From Corynebacterium kroppenstedtii DSM 44385 (GTDB lineage Bacteria > Actinomycetota > Actinomycetes > Mycobacteriales > Mycobacteriaceae): a stretch of DNA of 64,000 bases. Below the pieces are notes generated by a model. It was not told where the DNA came from and did no database searches. It was given only the letters and a program-made list of their open reading frames with translations. The stretch covers positions 1,364,001 through 1,428,000 of the forward strand of contig NC_012704.1 of the NCBI RefSeq assembly GCF_000023145.1, in the 5' to 3' direction. The translations under genes were made by a program, and so were the position numbers. Position 1 is the stretch's first letter; each line of letters begins with the position of its first letter. Shown here piece after piece: positions 1-8,802 of the stretch.

Positions 1-985
1 GGATAGCATCGCACGCGGTGTCTTCATCCCCCAGCGGATCCACATCGATGACATCAGCACCCGCTGCGTCGAGCAGTTCCCGATGCTCTGCATACGAGAA
101 GCTAAATGCGGGCCCACCGACCATGGCAATCAATGGGCGCTCTGATCGACGAGGACCGGCACCGGTGTGGCACCGCTTGATCTCCTCAGCAGGATTCCAC
201 ACCGGGCCCGGCACGGGCGGTGTGGCTAGGTCGCGCACAGCGTCCAGGTCAACGGAGTCTTCCACCATGTCCGCCATATGACTGACGGCTTCCTGTGCTT
301 CGGCACTCCACTCGGATGTCGTGATGAGCCCCAAATGCCGGCTCGGCACCTCGACATCGACGGCACGCGGAACTGCACCAATGACCGGAACGCCCTGCTC
401 TTCGACTGCTTTTGTTGCGACAGCCGTGTGTCTGGTGGAGCCCACTCGGTTCAAGATCACGCCAGCGATGGTCACGTCCGGGTCCAGGGTCGAAAAACCT
501 TTTACGACGGCTCCGACCGACTGGCTCATTCCGCGGACATCAATGACGAGGACGACGGGGAGGCCAATTAGCCGGGCGACTTCAGCCGTGGAGCCACTGG
601 CTACTGAACCGCTGACAGCTGCGCCACTCTGGGCGGCAACACTTTTCTCGTTACCGACGTGCGAGGACAAGGCCGGAATTCGACCGTCGAAAAGGCCCAT
701 CACGCCTTCCACCACGGCAATGTCCGCAACCAAGGAGCCGTGACGATACAACGGGGCTATGCGGTCGGTTCCGCACATGACTGAATCGAGGTTACGTCCT
801 GGCCGGCCCGTGGCTACACCGTGATAACCAGGGTCAATGTAGTCGGGACCGATTTTAAACGGCGCAACAATGTGTCGTCGGCTCAGCGCCGCCATAAGAC
901 CTGTGGCAAGCGTCGTCTTTCCCGTCCCCGAGGCGGAACCGGCAATAACAAGTCCCGGCGCGCCCGTACCTTGGGTGTCTACCAC
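1..985 (-). CDS. cobB: Cobyrinic acid a,c-diamide synthase, N-terminal part (cut by window edge)
   Basis: CobB/CbiA enzymes amidate the a and c side chains of (hydrogeno)cobyrinic acid with ATP and glutamine in the cytosol. About 328 N-terminal residues are in the window; the glutaminase domain lies beyond the left edge. Translating the reverse strand from a GTG at 985 gives a P-loop (AGSASGTGKTT, residues 15-25), then FKIGPDYIDPGYH and VVEGVMGLFDG, all typical of the family. The GTG overlaps the end of cobO by 7 bases (979-985), which suggests translational coupling. Family assignment is secure. The exact start is inferred from the overlap. Confidence 0.93.
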   Translation of the reverse strand, partial: MVDTQGTGAPGLVIAGSASGTGKTTLATGLMAALSRRHIVAPFKIGPDYIDPGYHGVATGRPGRNLDSVMCGTDRIAPLYRHGSLVADIAVVEGVMGLFDGRIPALSSHVGNEKSVAAQSGAAVSGSVASGSTAEVARLIGLPVVLVIDVRGMSQSVGAVVKGFSTLDPDVTIAGVILNRVGSTRHTAVATKAVEEQGVPVIGAVPRAVDVEVPSRHLGLITTSEWSAEAQEAVSHMADMVEDSVDLDAVRDLATPPVPGPVWNPAEEIKRCHTGAGPRRSERPLIAMVGGPAFSFSYAEHRELLDAAGADVIDVDPLGDEDTACDAI

Positions 986-1599
986 TCGATACCTTTCTGG
1001 CCTTTTCGTCCTTGATCCATGGGGTGCTTGATTTTCTCCATCTTGGTTACAAGGTCGGCAACGTCAATGATCTCTTGTGGTGCACGCCGGCCCGTAATGA
1101 CGACGTGCTGGGTGCCGGGGCGGTTCCGGAGCGTCTCGGCTACTTTCTCAACAGGGACCCATCCCCATGACATGGGGTAGGTGAATTCGTCCAGGACATA
1201 AAAATCGTGGGTTTCCTCGTGGAGCCGTCGGGCAACCTCGTGCCACCCATCGAGGGCGTTGCGCGCGTGGTCGTCTTCGGTTCCCTTGGTCCGGGACCAT
1301 GACCACCCTTCGCCCATTTTGTGCCATTCGACGGGTCCGCCGACGCCGGTCTCGTCGTGTAGCTCCCCCAGTTTCCGGAAGACAGCTTCCTCGCCGACCC
1401 GCCATTTCGCGGACTTGACGAACTGGAAGACGCCGATGCTCATCCCCTGGTTCCACGCGCGCAGGGCCATTCCGAAAGCAGCTGTGGATTTTCCTTTGCC
1501 ATCGCCCGTGTTGACCGCGGTGACGGGGAGCATCCGTCGCTGTCGTGTTGTTAATCCGTCGTTGGGAATGTTCGCGGGATCAACTTTTCCTTTGGGCAT
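979..1599 (-). CDS. cobO: Cob(I)yrinic acid a,c-diamide adenosyltransferase
   Basis: Transfers the adenosyl group of ATP to the cobalt of corrinoids, making the upper ligand of adenosylcobalamin (CobA/CobO/BtuR family). The 206-residue product has the usual length and the family P-loop GDGKGKST at residues 32-39, the conserved GxFQFVK stretch and a VLDEFTYP motif near residue 139. A GGAGAG ribosome-binding site precedes the ATG. It lies between chlID and cobB on the same strand, which makes a cobalamin operon likely; 132 bases separate it from the end of chlID. Confidence 0.95.
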   Translation of the reverse strand: MPKGKVDPANIPNDGLTTRQRRMLPVTAVNTGDGKGKSTAAFGMALRAWNQGMSIGVFQFVKSAKWRVGEEAVFRKLGELHDETGVGGPVEWHKMGEGWSWSRTKGTEDDHARNALDGWHEVARRLHEETHDFYVLDEFTYPMSWGWVPVEKVAETLRNRPGTQHVVITGRRAPQEIIDVADLVTKMEKIKHPMDQGRKGQKGIEW

Positions 1600-1731
1600 T
1601 GTCGTCTCTCTCCTCAGTGACTGTCATTGCCTGCGCGCGTGCTTCTATCCAATTATCGCTGTGCGTATTCAGGGCTAAGCAGAGTGGTTGCTTTGCCCCG
1701 ACGCTCTGGCTCGACGTTCTAACGCAACGTA

Positions 1732-2523
1732 CTAGCTCAACGTCTTGATGACTCCACCTAGATTATCGGCCGACAGCTCATCTAACCGAACACACGGGGC
1801 ATGGAGGTAAGCCGCTAACCGCGATGCTAAACCTAGTCGCACCCGGCCTTGGCGTTCACAATCGATGACGACACTCCCTGCGAGCCCCCGACGAGCGATA
1901 CGGCGAGCTGCTGCTTCGGCGGCGGCCAAACCGCCTTTGCCATTGGCACGTCCATCCGATAGGCACATGAGGATGGCTCTGCGGCCGGGCTCCCGATAAT
2001 GCTCGCGAGTAATGAGCTCATAAGCCTTATCGAGCCCAGCGGCCAACGGTGTACGTCCACCAGTTTTGACATCGGCTAAACGACGGGCAGCGATCGTGAT
2101 CGACCGCGTCGGCGGAAGGACGACTGTTGCTTCCGACCCATGAATAGTGATCACGGCGACTTTGTCGCGGCGCTGGTAAGCGTCGGTGAGCATCGACATA
2201 ATCGCCCCTGTCACAGCTGAGAGACGGTCACGTGCTGCCATCGATCCCGAGGCATCAACGAGGAACACGACGAGATTTGCTTCCGATCCTCGACGAATAC
2301 TTCCGCGCACGTCATTCGATTCCAGAGGAACACGGTGCGTGTGATTGTCGATCCGCGCTCCACGGTCTGCCGCGGCGAGGACCGTACCTACGACGTTAAA
2401 ACCGTGGCCGTCTCGTACGGCTCGAATCGTTGAGCCGTGCGCTGATATGGCATGCGATCGTCGCCCCAGCGCGGTGGATTCGACCTGGCCTAATTTCTGA
2501 AGCTGAACAAGCCTAGCGGCGAA
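1732..2523 (-). CDS. chlD: Chelatase VWA domain, +1 frame continuation of chlID
   Basis: Carries the integrin-I/VWA part of the chelatase medium subunit, with the metal-binding motif DASGSM (residues 478-483 of a joined protein) and [12 protein letters not shown] further on. If a ribosome slips +1 at CCC (2525-2527), the joined protein is 651 residues (388 plus 263), close to the single-chain actinobacterial chelatase (Rv2850c type). From 2523 the +1 frame has no ATG, GTG or TTG until a GTG at 2308-2310, which lies only 18 codons before the DASGSM motif. Independent translation would therefore lose much of the region or must start upstream in nonsense-looking sequence. Could also be a genuine frameshift mutation or a sequencing error. 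Confidence 0.85.
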   Translation of the reverse strand, partial: FAARLVQLQKLGQVESTALGRRSHAISAHGSTIRAVRDGHGFNVVGTVLAAADRGARIDNHTHRVPLESNDVRGSIRRGSEANLVVFLVDASGSMAARDRLSAVTGAIMSMLTDAYQRRDKVAVITIHGSEATVVLPPTRSITIAARRLADVKTGGRTPLAAGLDKAYELITREHYREPGRRAILMCLSDGRANGKGGLAAAEAAARRIARRGLAGSVVIDCERQGRVRLGLASRLAAYLHAPCVRLDELSADNLGGVIKTLS

Positions 2524-3688
2524 AGGGCGCGCCCTGGACGGCGCGGCCTCCTTCCTGCGGTGCCGGACCGCGGTTGTCATCGTTGGCCGCATCGGACTGG
2601 TTCTGCTGCGATGTGGGCTGCTCAGCGCTGGGGTCAGGGGTCTCATCCGAGTGGCCATCGTCGCTGGTGGTGTCGTCGGCATCGTTAGTATCGACGTCAC
2701 CATCACTGTCCTCAGTGTTGTCCGGCGCGGAGTCGTCATCCGGTTCGTCGGGGACCTCGTCACGTGCGCGGTCCAGCGCGTCGTCCAGCTCGTCGTCGCT
2801 GATATCAGGGGAATCGAAGGGGTCCCGACGTCGGTGAGGGAGCGCCAACTCGGCCGCGACTTTAATGTCCGAGTCTTTGATCGTTGTCCGGCCCTCCCAG
2901 GCAGCATGGGCGGCGGCGGCACGGGCAATCACGAGGTCTGCGCGCATGCCATCGACATCAAAGGATGCACAGATGGATGCGATTCGTCCTAAGACGACGT
3001 CGGTGAGTTCTACTTCTGCCACACGTTCTTTAGCCGCAACAATGCGCGTTGCGATGTCTCGCTCGGCATCGGCCCAGTGCTCGAGGAATTCCTCGGGGTT
3101 CTCATCGAAGGCCAAGCGGCGGCGCATTACTTCCGTCCGCGACTTCGTGTCACGCGGCGCGGAAACGTCGACCGCCAAACCAAACCGGTCCAAAAGCTGG
3201 GGGCGCAACTCCCCTTCTTCCGGGTTCATCGTGCCGACGAGGACAAAGTCGGTGTCCTCAGTGTGAGAGACCGCGTCGCGTTCGATACTGATGTGGCCGG
3301 TTGCTGCAGCGTCGAGAATGATGTCGACTAAGTGGTCCGCTAGCAGGTTGATTTCATCGACGTACAGCACTCCCCCGTTGGCTTCACTGAGCAAGCCGGG
3401 CTGGTATTCAGCGTGGCCGGTGGTCAAAACGCGCTCGACATCAATAGAGCCCACCACACGGTCTTCCGTTGCACCCAACGGGAGGTTAACGACCTTCGCC
3501 TTCGGGTCCGGAAGCATCCGGGAGAAAGCGCGGACTGTCGTCGTCTTCGCCGTGCCCTTTTCGCCTCGAACAACGACGCCGCCGATGCGAGGAGAAATAG
3601 CGGTCAAGATCAGCGCTAATTTCAGCTGGTCCTGCCCAACCACGGCACTGAAAGGGAAAAGCGAAACGCTGTGTGACGAAGGCAACAT
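2513..3688 (-). CDS. chlD: Mg/Co-chelatase AAA+ subunit (zero-frame product of chlID)
   Basis: AAA+ ATPase of the magnesium/cobalt chelatase family, which in cobalamin producers drives metal insertion together with the large CobN subunit. The 391-residue zero-frame product has Walker [10 protein letters not shown] (residues 42-50), Walker B VLYVDEIN (D111, E112), and a sensor region [20 protein letters not shown]. An Asp/Glu-rich linker follows at about residues 300-375. It then stops at a TAG (2513-2515) exactly where homologues continue into a VWA domain. That VWA domain is present in the +1 frame (1732-2523). AGGAAG precedes the ATG. The truncated product resembles a free small (ChlI-type) subunit. 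No separate chlI is seen in the window. Confidence 0.9.
   Translation of the reverse strand: MLPSSHSVSLFPFSAVVGQDQLKLALILTAISPRIGGVVVRGEKGTAKTTTVRAFSRMLPDPKAKVVNLPLGATEDRVVGSIDVERVLTTGHAEYQPGLLSEANGGVLYVDEINLLADHLVDIILDAAATGHISIERDAVSHTEDTDFVLVGTMNPEEGELRPQLLDRFGLAVDVSAPRDTKSRTEVMRRRLAFDENPEEFLEHWADAERDIATRIVAAKERVAEVELTDVVLGRIASICASFDVDGMRADLVIARAAAAHAAWEGRTTIKDSDIKVAAELALPHRRRDPFDSPDISDDELDDALDRARDEVPDEPDDDSAPDNTEDSDGDVDTNDADDTTSDDGHSDETPDPSAEQPTSQQNQSDAANDDNRGPAPQEGGRAVQGAPFRR
2522..2556 (-). promoter_or_regulatory. Putative programmed +1 ribosomal frameshift signal in chlID
   Basis: On the coding strand the zero frame reads CAG GGC GCG CCC TTT CGC CGC TAG. A P-site slip from CCC to CCT puts TTC GCC GCT AGG in frame, so Pro-Phe is encoded either way. 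A weak Shine-Dalgarno-like AGGG ends 4 bases before CCC, a layout like that of prfB. A strong one, AGGAAGGAGG, lies at 2547-2556, 19 bases before CCC, with no usable start codon behind it. The sequence shows the geometry; function is inferred. Confidence 0.65.
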
Positions 3689-3773
3689 ACTTCCTACTCT
3701 AGAGGCTTCCTACCGTGAACGGTTTACCGCCACTGATAATAAACACCAGGATGCGACAAGTGAAAGGCACGAG

Positions 3774-3814
3774 AAAACGGCCCGGAACCGAACATTCATC
3801 GATTCCAGGCCGTG
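3774..3814 (-). terminator. Rho-independent terminator after mqo
   Basis: On the minus strand the sequence after the mqo stop can form a stem of ACGGCC with GGCCGT (3777-3782 with 3808-3813), continued by GGAA/TTCC after one mismatch, followed by a run of four T. It separates mqo from the chlID operon downstream. Confidence 0.6.
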
Positions 3815-3826
3815 CTCAATAGCCGT

Positions 3827-5335
3827 TTAGGATTCCAGCTGCAACGCCTTCTGCGAACGATCCCACTGCTCATGGAACAGATCGGTGTGACGCGACATCA
3901 ACTTGCCGTACGACGGCACCATTTCCTTGATCTTCGGCGCCCACTCGATCATCTTGCTGCCGAAGCACCGCTCCAGCAGTTCGATCATTGCGGACGGAGC
4001 GATCGAAGCACCCGGCGACGCACCCATCAAACCGGCGATGGAACCGTCGTTGCTCGAGATCACCGCGGTTCCGAACTCCAAGGAACCAAACTTCGGCGCA
4101 CCAATCGGCTTGATGACCTGAACACGCTGACCAGCGGTAACCAGCTCCCAGTCCTCGGCACGTGCCGACGGCATGTATTCACGGAGCGACTCCACACGAG
4201 CGGTCTGGTTCTTCAACACCTCTTCCACGAGGTAACGGGTGAGGCCGAATTCCTGAAGGCCGACGCCGACCAACGACGCGATATTCCCTGGACGCAGGGA
4301 CTTCGGCAGGTCCAAGAAGCTGCCCTTCTTAAGGAACTTCGGTGTCCAACCAGCGTAGGGGCCGAACAAAAGGCCACGTTTGCCGTCGATAATGCGAGTA
4401 TCCAAGTGCGGTACCGACATCGGCGGAGCACCCACGGATGCCTTGCCATACACCTTCGCAGCGTGCTGCTTGATCAAGTCCTCGTTGGTGCAGCGCAACC
4501 AGGCACCGGACACAGGGAAGCCACCGTAGCCCTTAATTTCCGGGATACCGGCTTTCTCCAGGAGAGGCAGGGCCATTCCGCCCGCACCGACGAAGACGAA
4601 GTTTGCGGTAATGACCGACGTGTCCCCGGTGTGGAGGTTCTTCGAGGTCACCTTCCAGTGACTGCCCTCTCGAGAGATGTTTTGAACCTCATTGCCGTAC
4701 CGAATTTCGACGCCATTCTGGGTGACGTAGTCAATATATTGGCGAGTCAAGGCACCGAAGTTAATATCCGTGCCCTCGTTGGTCCACGAAATCGCCACTG
4801 GTTCCGTGTAGTCACGGCCGCGCGCCATCAGGGGCAGTTTCTCAGCGAACTTTTCGTTGTCATCCGTGAAATGCATCCCCGGGAACAAGGGGTGCTTGCT
4901 GAGAACATCAAAACGCTTACGGAGGAAACGGACCTGCTCACCGCTGTGCCCGAACGACATGTGGGGGCACTTGTTAATGAACTCACGCGGATTGCCGAGC
5001 TTATTTTCCTCAATGAGGTAGCTCCAGAATTGACGAGAGATCTGGAACTTCTCGTTCACACTCACCGCTTTTGTAATGTCAATGTCGCCATTGACTTCCT
5101 GCGTGTAGTTCAGCTCACACAGTGCCGAGTGGCCAGTGCCCGCATTATTCCATGGTGACGACGACTCCCCCGCCGGAATATCAAGACGCTCCAGGATCAC
5201 CTGATCCCAATCCGGTTGAAGCTCTTTGAGCAAAGTACTTAGCGTAGAGCTGATAATTCCGGCACCGATGAGCACGACGTCGGTATCGGTTCCTTTTCCT
5301 ACGCGATCAGTGGATTCTGACACGATTTTCATCAT
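3827..5335 (-). CDS. mqo: Malate:quinone oxidoreductase
   Basis: FAD-dependent peripheral membrane enzyme that oxidises malate to oxaloacetate and passes electrons to quinone; the main malate dehydrogenase activity in corynebacteria. The 502 residues match the family length. An N-terminal Rossmann motif VVLIGAGIISSTL is followed by LERLDIPAGESSSPWNNAGTGHSALCELNY, typical of Mqo, and a C-terminal SPGASIAPSAMIELLERCF flavin-contact region. Two adjacent ATG codons follow GAAGG; either could serve as the start. Transcribed alone, divergent from mtr, with its own terminator. Confidence 0.97.
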   Translation of the reverse strand: MMKIVSESTDRVGKGTDTDVVLIGAGIISSTLSTLLKELQPDWDQVILERLDIPAGESSSPWNNAGTGHSALCELNYTQEVNGDIDITKAVSVNEKFQISRQFWSYLIEENKLGNPREFINKCPHMSFGHSGEQVRFLRKRFDVLSKHPLFPGMHFTDDNEKFAEKLPLMARGRDYTEPVAISWTNEGTDINFGALTRQYIDYVTQNGVEIRYGNEVQNISREGSHWKVTSKNLHTGDTSVITANFVFVGAGGMALPLLEKAGIPEIKGYGGFPVSGAWLRCTNEDLIKQHAAKVYGKASVGAPPMSVPHLDTRIIDGKRGLLFGPYAGWTPKFLKKGSFLDLPKSLRPGNIASLVGVGLQEFGLTRYLVEEVLKNQTARVESLREYMPSARAEDWELVTAGQRVQVIKPIGAPKFGSLEFGTAVISSNDGSIAGLMGASPGASIAPSAMIELLERCFGSKMIEWAPKIKEMVPSYGKLMSRHTDLFHEQWDRSQKALQLES

Positions 5336-5630
5336 CCTTCGAAGCGCCGCGAACCAACGCGACGCCGGTAAGAGAAGCGAGTTGTTATTCGTTCTGGTCT
5401 GTCATATTGCGCAAAACGGCCCGCGGCCAATTGCTATGGTGACCCGTCACGGCCAAGAACCATGAATCGTGGGTCGATCCCAACGCGGAACCATCCCACC
5501 GTTTGAGAGTACCCGGCGCGGAGGACGGGCACGGTATAACCGTCGTGGAAAGTCCAACATAATGACCATTTACATGTCATCAGCACCCTTAAACGGGGGA
5601 AGCCCACAGCTACCGTTAATGAGGCCACGT

Positions 5631-5659
5631 GGGAACAGGACTCGCCTCTGCGGTGTTAG
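5631..5659 (+). promoter_or_regulatory. SigH-like promoter upstream of mtr
   Basis: GGGAAC (5631-5636) and TGTTAG (5654-5659), 17 bases apart, resemble the corynebacterial SigH -35 (GGAAT-like) and -10 (GTT-like) elements. They lie about 75 bases before the mtr ATG. In C. glutamicum, mycothiol genes including mtr belong to the SigH thiol-stress regulon (known), so the position is sensible. The match is by eye. The rest of the 399-base mqo-mtr intergenic region (5336-5734) shows no gene. Confidence 0.4.
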
Positions 5660-5734
5660 TCGAAATGTAGACTCGCGTGCGCATGATAAAGCGACGGCAT
5701 CATTCGCATGTCATCGATATAGAAAGGACGTTCA

Positions 5735-7276
5735 ATGGCTGCAACCTCGACGGCTGAGCGCAATAATCCTGTCATTCCTCAACCCGTCCACAATGGTCCC
5801 GAAGCACCGACGCGGCACTATGACCTCATGATTATCGGGACGGGGTCCGGCAATATGATTCCGGGGCCTGAGTTCGGTGATAAGCGGATCGCTATCGTCG
5901 AAAAGGGAACGTTTGGGGGGACGTGCCTGAATGTCGGCTGTATTCCCACCAAGATGTATGTGTATGCGGCCGATATTGCGGAGGCTGCGCGGGAATCCGA
6001 ACGGTACGGCGTGCATGCCCACGTTGACGGGGTCGATTGGCCCGCCATCGTGCGTCGTATTTTTGAGCGTCGTATCGACCCCATTGCCCGCGGTGGCGAA
6101 GAATACCGCCGCGGTGATGAAAACCCGACGGTGGATGTCTACGACCAGTTCGCTCGTTTTATCGGACCACGGACTCTGGCGACCGGGCAGGGTGATCAGC
6201 CCGTGACGATCACAGCGGATCGCATTATCGTGGCGGCAGGTTCGCGGCCGTTCATTCCGTCCGTGATTACGGATTCAGATGTGCCCTATCACACGAATGA
6301 AGATATCCTCCGGATTCCTGATCTCCCCTCATCGATGATCATTCTTGGTGGTGGGGTTATCGCCGCGGAATTTGCCCACGTCTTCAGTGCGCTCGGGGTG
6401 GACGTGACCGTTATCAACCGGTCGCCTCATCTGCTCAAGCGGTTCGAAACGGACCTTTCAGAGCGTTTCACTGAGATCGCGTCCGAGCGGTGGACAACAT
6501 ACCTGGGCCGAACCGTCACCAAGGCGGAAAGAAAGACAGAAAACACCGAGGGAGTCACCCTTACTCTTGACGACGGAACCACCGTCAGCGCCGAGACGCT
6601 TCTCGTCGCTATGGGACGAACCCCCAACGGCGATCTCCTCAACGTCACTGAGGCCGGGATGGACCTTGATGGTGGCGGGCGAATCGTCGTCAATAAGTAC
6701 GGCGAAACGACTGCTCCCGGTGTGTGGGCGCTGGGCGATGTGTCGTCGCCGTACCAACTGAAGCACGTGGCCAATCACGAGGCGAAGGTCGTCAAGCACA
6801 ATGTTTTGCTCGATATGGGGCTCTTGGAGAGCCCTGACGAAGCACGAGCCGGCATGGGCGAGATAGCCACGAGCGGCCCCGATGCTGGCAAACAAGCCTT
6901 CCACCACACATATGTTCCTGCAGGAGTGTTTACCCACCCGCAGATCGCAACCGTTGGTATGACGGAGGACGAAGCGCGGAACTGGGCGGACGAGAATGAC
7001 ACGACCGTGGCCGTGAAAACGCAGAACTATGGCGATGTGGCCTATGGCTGGGCGATGGAAGATACCACCGGGTTCGTGAAACTCATTGCTGATACGACGA
7101 GCAAACGGTTGCTGGGTGCCCACATCATTGGGCCGCAAGCCACGACGTTGATCCACCAATTCATCACCATGATGGAGCAGAAACTGACCGTCCCTGAGGT
7201 GGCCGAGGGCCAATACTGGATCCACCCGGCACTGTCGGAGGTCAATGAAAATGCTCTCCTCGGGCTGGAGTTGTAG
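5735..7276 (+). CDS. mtr: Mycothione reductase
   Basis: NADPH-dependent flavoenzyme that reduces mycothiol disulfide (mycothione), keeping the actinobacterial redox buffer reduced in the cytosol. Class I disulfide reductase layout: FAD motif IIGTGSGN (residues 33-40), redox pair C64/C69 in GGTCLNVGCIPTK, NAD(P)-binding LGGGVIAAEFAHVFSALG, and the C-terminal HPALSEVNENAL catalytic His-Glu region. At 513 residues it is longer than the usual 460 or so, owing to a 28-residue N-terminal extension and an Ala/Gly-rich insertion of about 20 residues near 375. AAAGGA precedes the ATG. A later ATG at 5828 would cut into the FAD motif. Confidence 0.95.
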   Translation: MAATSTAERNNPVIPQPVHNGPEAPTRHYDLMIIGTGSGNMIPGPEFGDKRIAIVEKGTFGGTCLNVGCIPTKMYVYAADIAEAARESERYGVHAHVDGVDWPAIVRRIFERRIDPIARGGEEYRRGDENPTVDVYDQFARFIGPRTLATGQGDQPVTITADRIIVAAGSRPFIPSVITDSDVPYHTNEDILRIPDLPSSMIILGGGVIAAEFAHVFSALGVDVTVINRSPHLLKRFETDLSERFTEIASERWTTYLGRTVTKAERKTENTEGVTLTLDDGTTVSAETLLVAMGRTPNGDLLNVTEAGMDLDGGGRIVVNKYGETTAPGVWALGDVSSPYQLKHVANHEAKVVKHNVLLDMGLLESPDEARAGMGEIATSGPDAGKQAFHHTYVPAGVFTHPQIATVGMTEDEARNWADENDTTVAVKTQNYGDVAYGWAMEDTTGFVKLIADTTSKRLLGAHIIGPQATTLIHQFITMMEQKLTVPEVAEGQYWIHPALSEVNENALLGLEL

Positions 7277-7289
7277 TCCCACACGCATA

Positions 7290-7315
7290 GCCCCGCTGTA
7301 GTCCCACAGCGGGGC
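7290..7315 (+). terminator. Strong hairpin after mtr
   Basis: Perfect 10-base inverted repeat GCCCCGCTGT (7290-7299) with ACAGCGGGGC (7306-7315) and a 6-base loop, 13 bases after the mtr stop. There is no T-run behind it, so it may be a weak terminator or an mRNA 3'-end stabiliser between mtr and the MFS gene. Confidence 0.5.
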
Positions 7316-7374
7316 GAGTGGTCCTACCCGCCCATCGTCGTATATAAACAGGTGGTCAATTAGCGAAAAAAGAA

Positions 7375-8802
7375 GTGTATGAGGTAACTGCTCAATCTAT
7401 GGCTGGAAATAGGTTTGCTCTCAAGGGGTCGACGTCCGACGCCCAGGAAGGCCTACTCTCATCGCAATATCGTGCTCTCACGATCGGGTTGATAACGCTC
7501 ATTACCATTGCTGCGTTTGACCAGACGGCAGTCATGTCCGTCATGCCCACGATTACCGCAAGTCTGGGAGCACCCGGGGGAACCGCATATACGTTAACGT
7601 TCACTGCGGCAACGGCAGCGTCAATTTTCGCCATGGTTGCTGGCGGAATGCTCGCGGACTCCCGGGGCGCAATGAGAACATTGCGAGGGTCCGGCCTCTT
7701 ATTTGTGGCAGGCCTGGTACTTGCTGTTGTCACCCCGACGATGCCGATTTTCCTCGTCGCGCGCGTGCTCCAGGGGCTCGGCGGGGGCGCCATTGTGGTG
7801 GCGATCTATGCGATTATCGCCGTCATTTACCCCTCTCAGCTGCAGACGAAAATGTTCGCAGCCTTAGCGGGTGCCTGGGTGATACCCACACTCATTGGAC
7901 CTGGGGTTGCGGGGATTATTACAGAGAGTCTCAGCTGGCATTGGCTTTTCGGCATCTCAGCTGCAGCGTCGATCATTGTGTTCCCTCTCCTCCCCCGCAC
8001 GACGACGCCATTAACGCGTGAGACCGATCATCGGAACGCAACGAAGATGCTCATCGCGGCGCTCGTTATCGCGATAGCGTCCTATCCGCTCTCGATTTCC
8101 GGTGATTTCGCGGCGTGGGGTGTTGTGGTCTTCCTCCTCGCTACAGGCGTCACCGCCGTCGCGATTCGCCCGCTCGTGCCCGTCGGAACGTTCCGCGCCG
8201 CGGGTGATGTGCCGTCGATGGTTCTTTTAAGGTTCCTTTTCGACGCTTTCTTCGGTCTCGAGGCACTTATCCCTCTGCTTCTTGCCCGGCGCGATGGATT
8301 GCCACCGACGCTGACCGGGCTCGCGTTGACGGGAACGGGGATTACCTGGTTTATCGGATCGCAAGTGCAGTCGAGCGCCAAACCGCGGTCACTCCCGGTG
8401 ACGTTGTGGATCTCTGCTGCGATCTTGGGGATCGGCGCCGCTGGTGTCGGTATAAGCAGTGCATCCGGAGCGCATTGGGCGTGGATAACAGCGTTTTGGA
8501 CATTGACCGGATTTGGTGTGGGATACAGCTACCCCCGAATTAACACGGCAGCGATGAGCTTGTCCCCAGCTGATAAGGCCGGTTTTATGGGATCTGCGCT
8601 GCAGGTAGCAGGCATGACAGGGATGACGATGTCGGTCGCGGCCGCGACTCTTCTTCACACTCTCGTGCCTCTGTCGACAGGCGGATCCTTCGGCGTGGTG
8701 TACATGGTCGCCGTTCTTTCACCTATATTCATCGCACTCATCGCACGTAGATGTGGACATATTGACGATGCAGCACGAAATAGCGTCAGTAACGCCGGCT
8801 AG
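7375..8802 (+). CDS. MFS transporter, drug:proton antiporter type
   Basis: Major facilitator with an extended N-terminus and 12-14 hydrophobic segments. It has the MFS motif A-like GGMLADSRG after helix 2, [12 protein letters not shown] in helix 4, and an antiporter motif C-like [17 protein letters not shown] in helix 5, which points to export of a small molecule in exchange for protons (QacA/EmrB-like). Substrate unknown. Start taken as GTG at 7375 after GAAAAAAGAA; an ATG at 7399 is equally possible. Its stop codon overlaps the stop of convergent cobQ. Confidence 0.85.
   Translation: MYEVTAQSMAGNRFALKGSTSDAQEGLLSSQYRALTIGLITLITIAAFDQTAVMSVMPTITASLGAPGGTAYTLTFTAATAASIFAMVAGGMLADSRGAMRTLRGSGLLFVAGLVLAVVTPTMPIFLVARVLQGLGGGAIVVAIYAIIAVIYPSQLQTKMFAALAGAWVIPTLIGPGVAGIITESLSWHWLFGISAAASIIVFPLLPRTTTPLTRETDHRNATKMLIAALVIAIASYPLSISGDFAAWGVVVFLLATGVTAVAIRPLVPVGTFRAAGDVPSMVLLRFLFDAFFGLEALIPLLLARRDGLPPTLTGLALTGTGITWFIGSQVQSSAKPRSLPVTLWISAAILGIGAAGVGISSASGAHWAWITAFWTLTGFGVGYSYPRINTAAMSLSPADKAGFMGSALQVAGMTGMTMSVAAATLLHTLVPLSTGGSFGVVYMVAVLSPIFIALIARRCGHIDDAARNSVSNAG

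Noticed and set aside
3729..3735. GCCACTG, a core motif of cobalamin riboswitches, near the chelatase gene
   Set aside because: It is on the plus strand, opposite to chlID and mqo, and no other riboswitch element or downstream plus-strand gene is present.
3812..5158. 448-codon open frame opposite mqo
   Set aside because: Antisense shadow of mqo with no family resemblance or ribosome-binding site. The same applies to the 472-codon frame opposite the AGCS gene (57508-58926).
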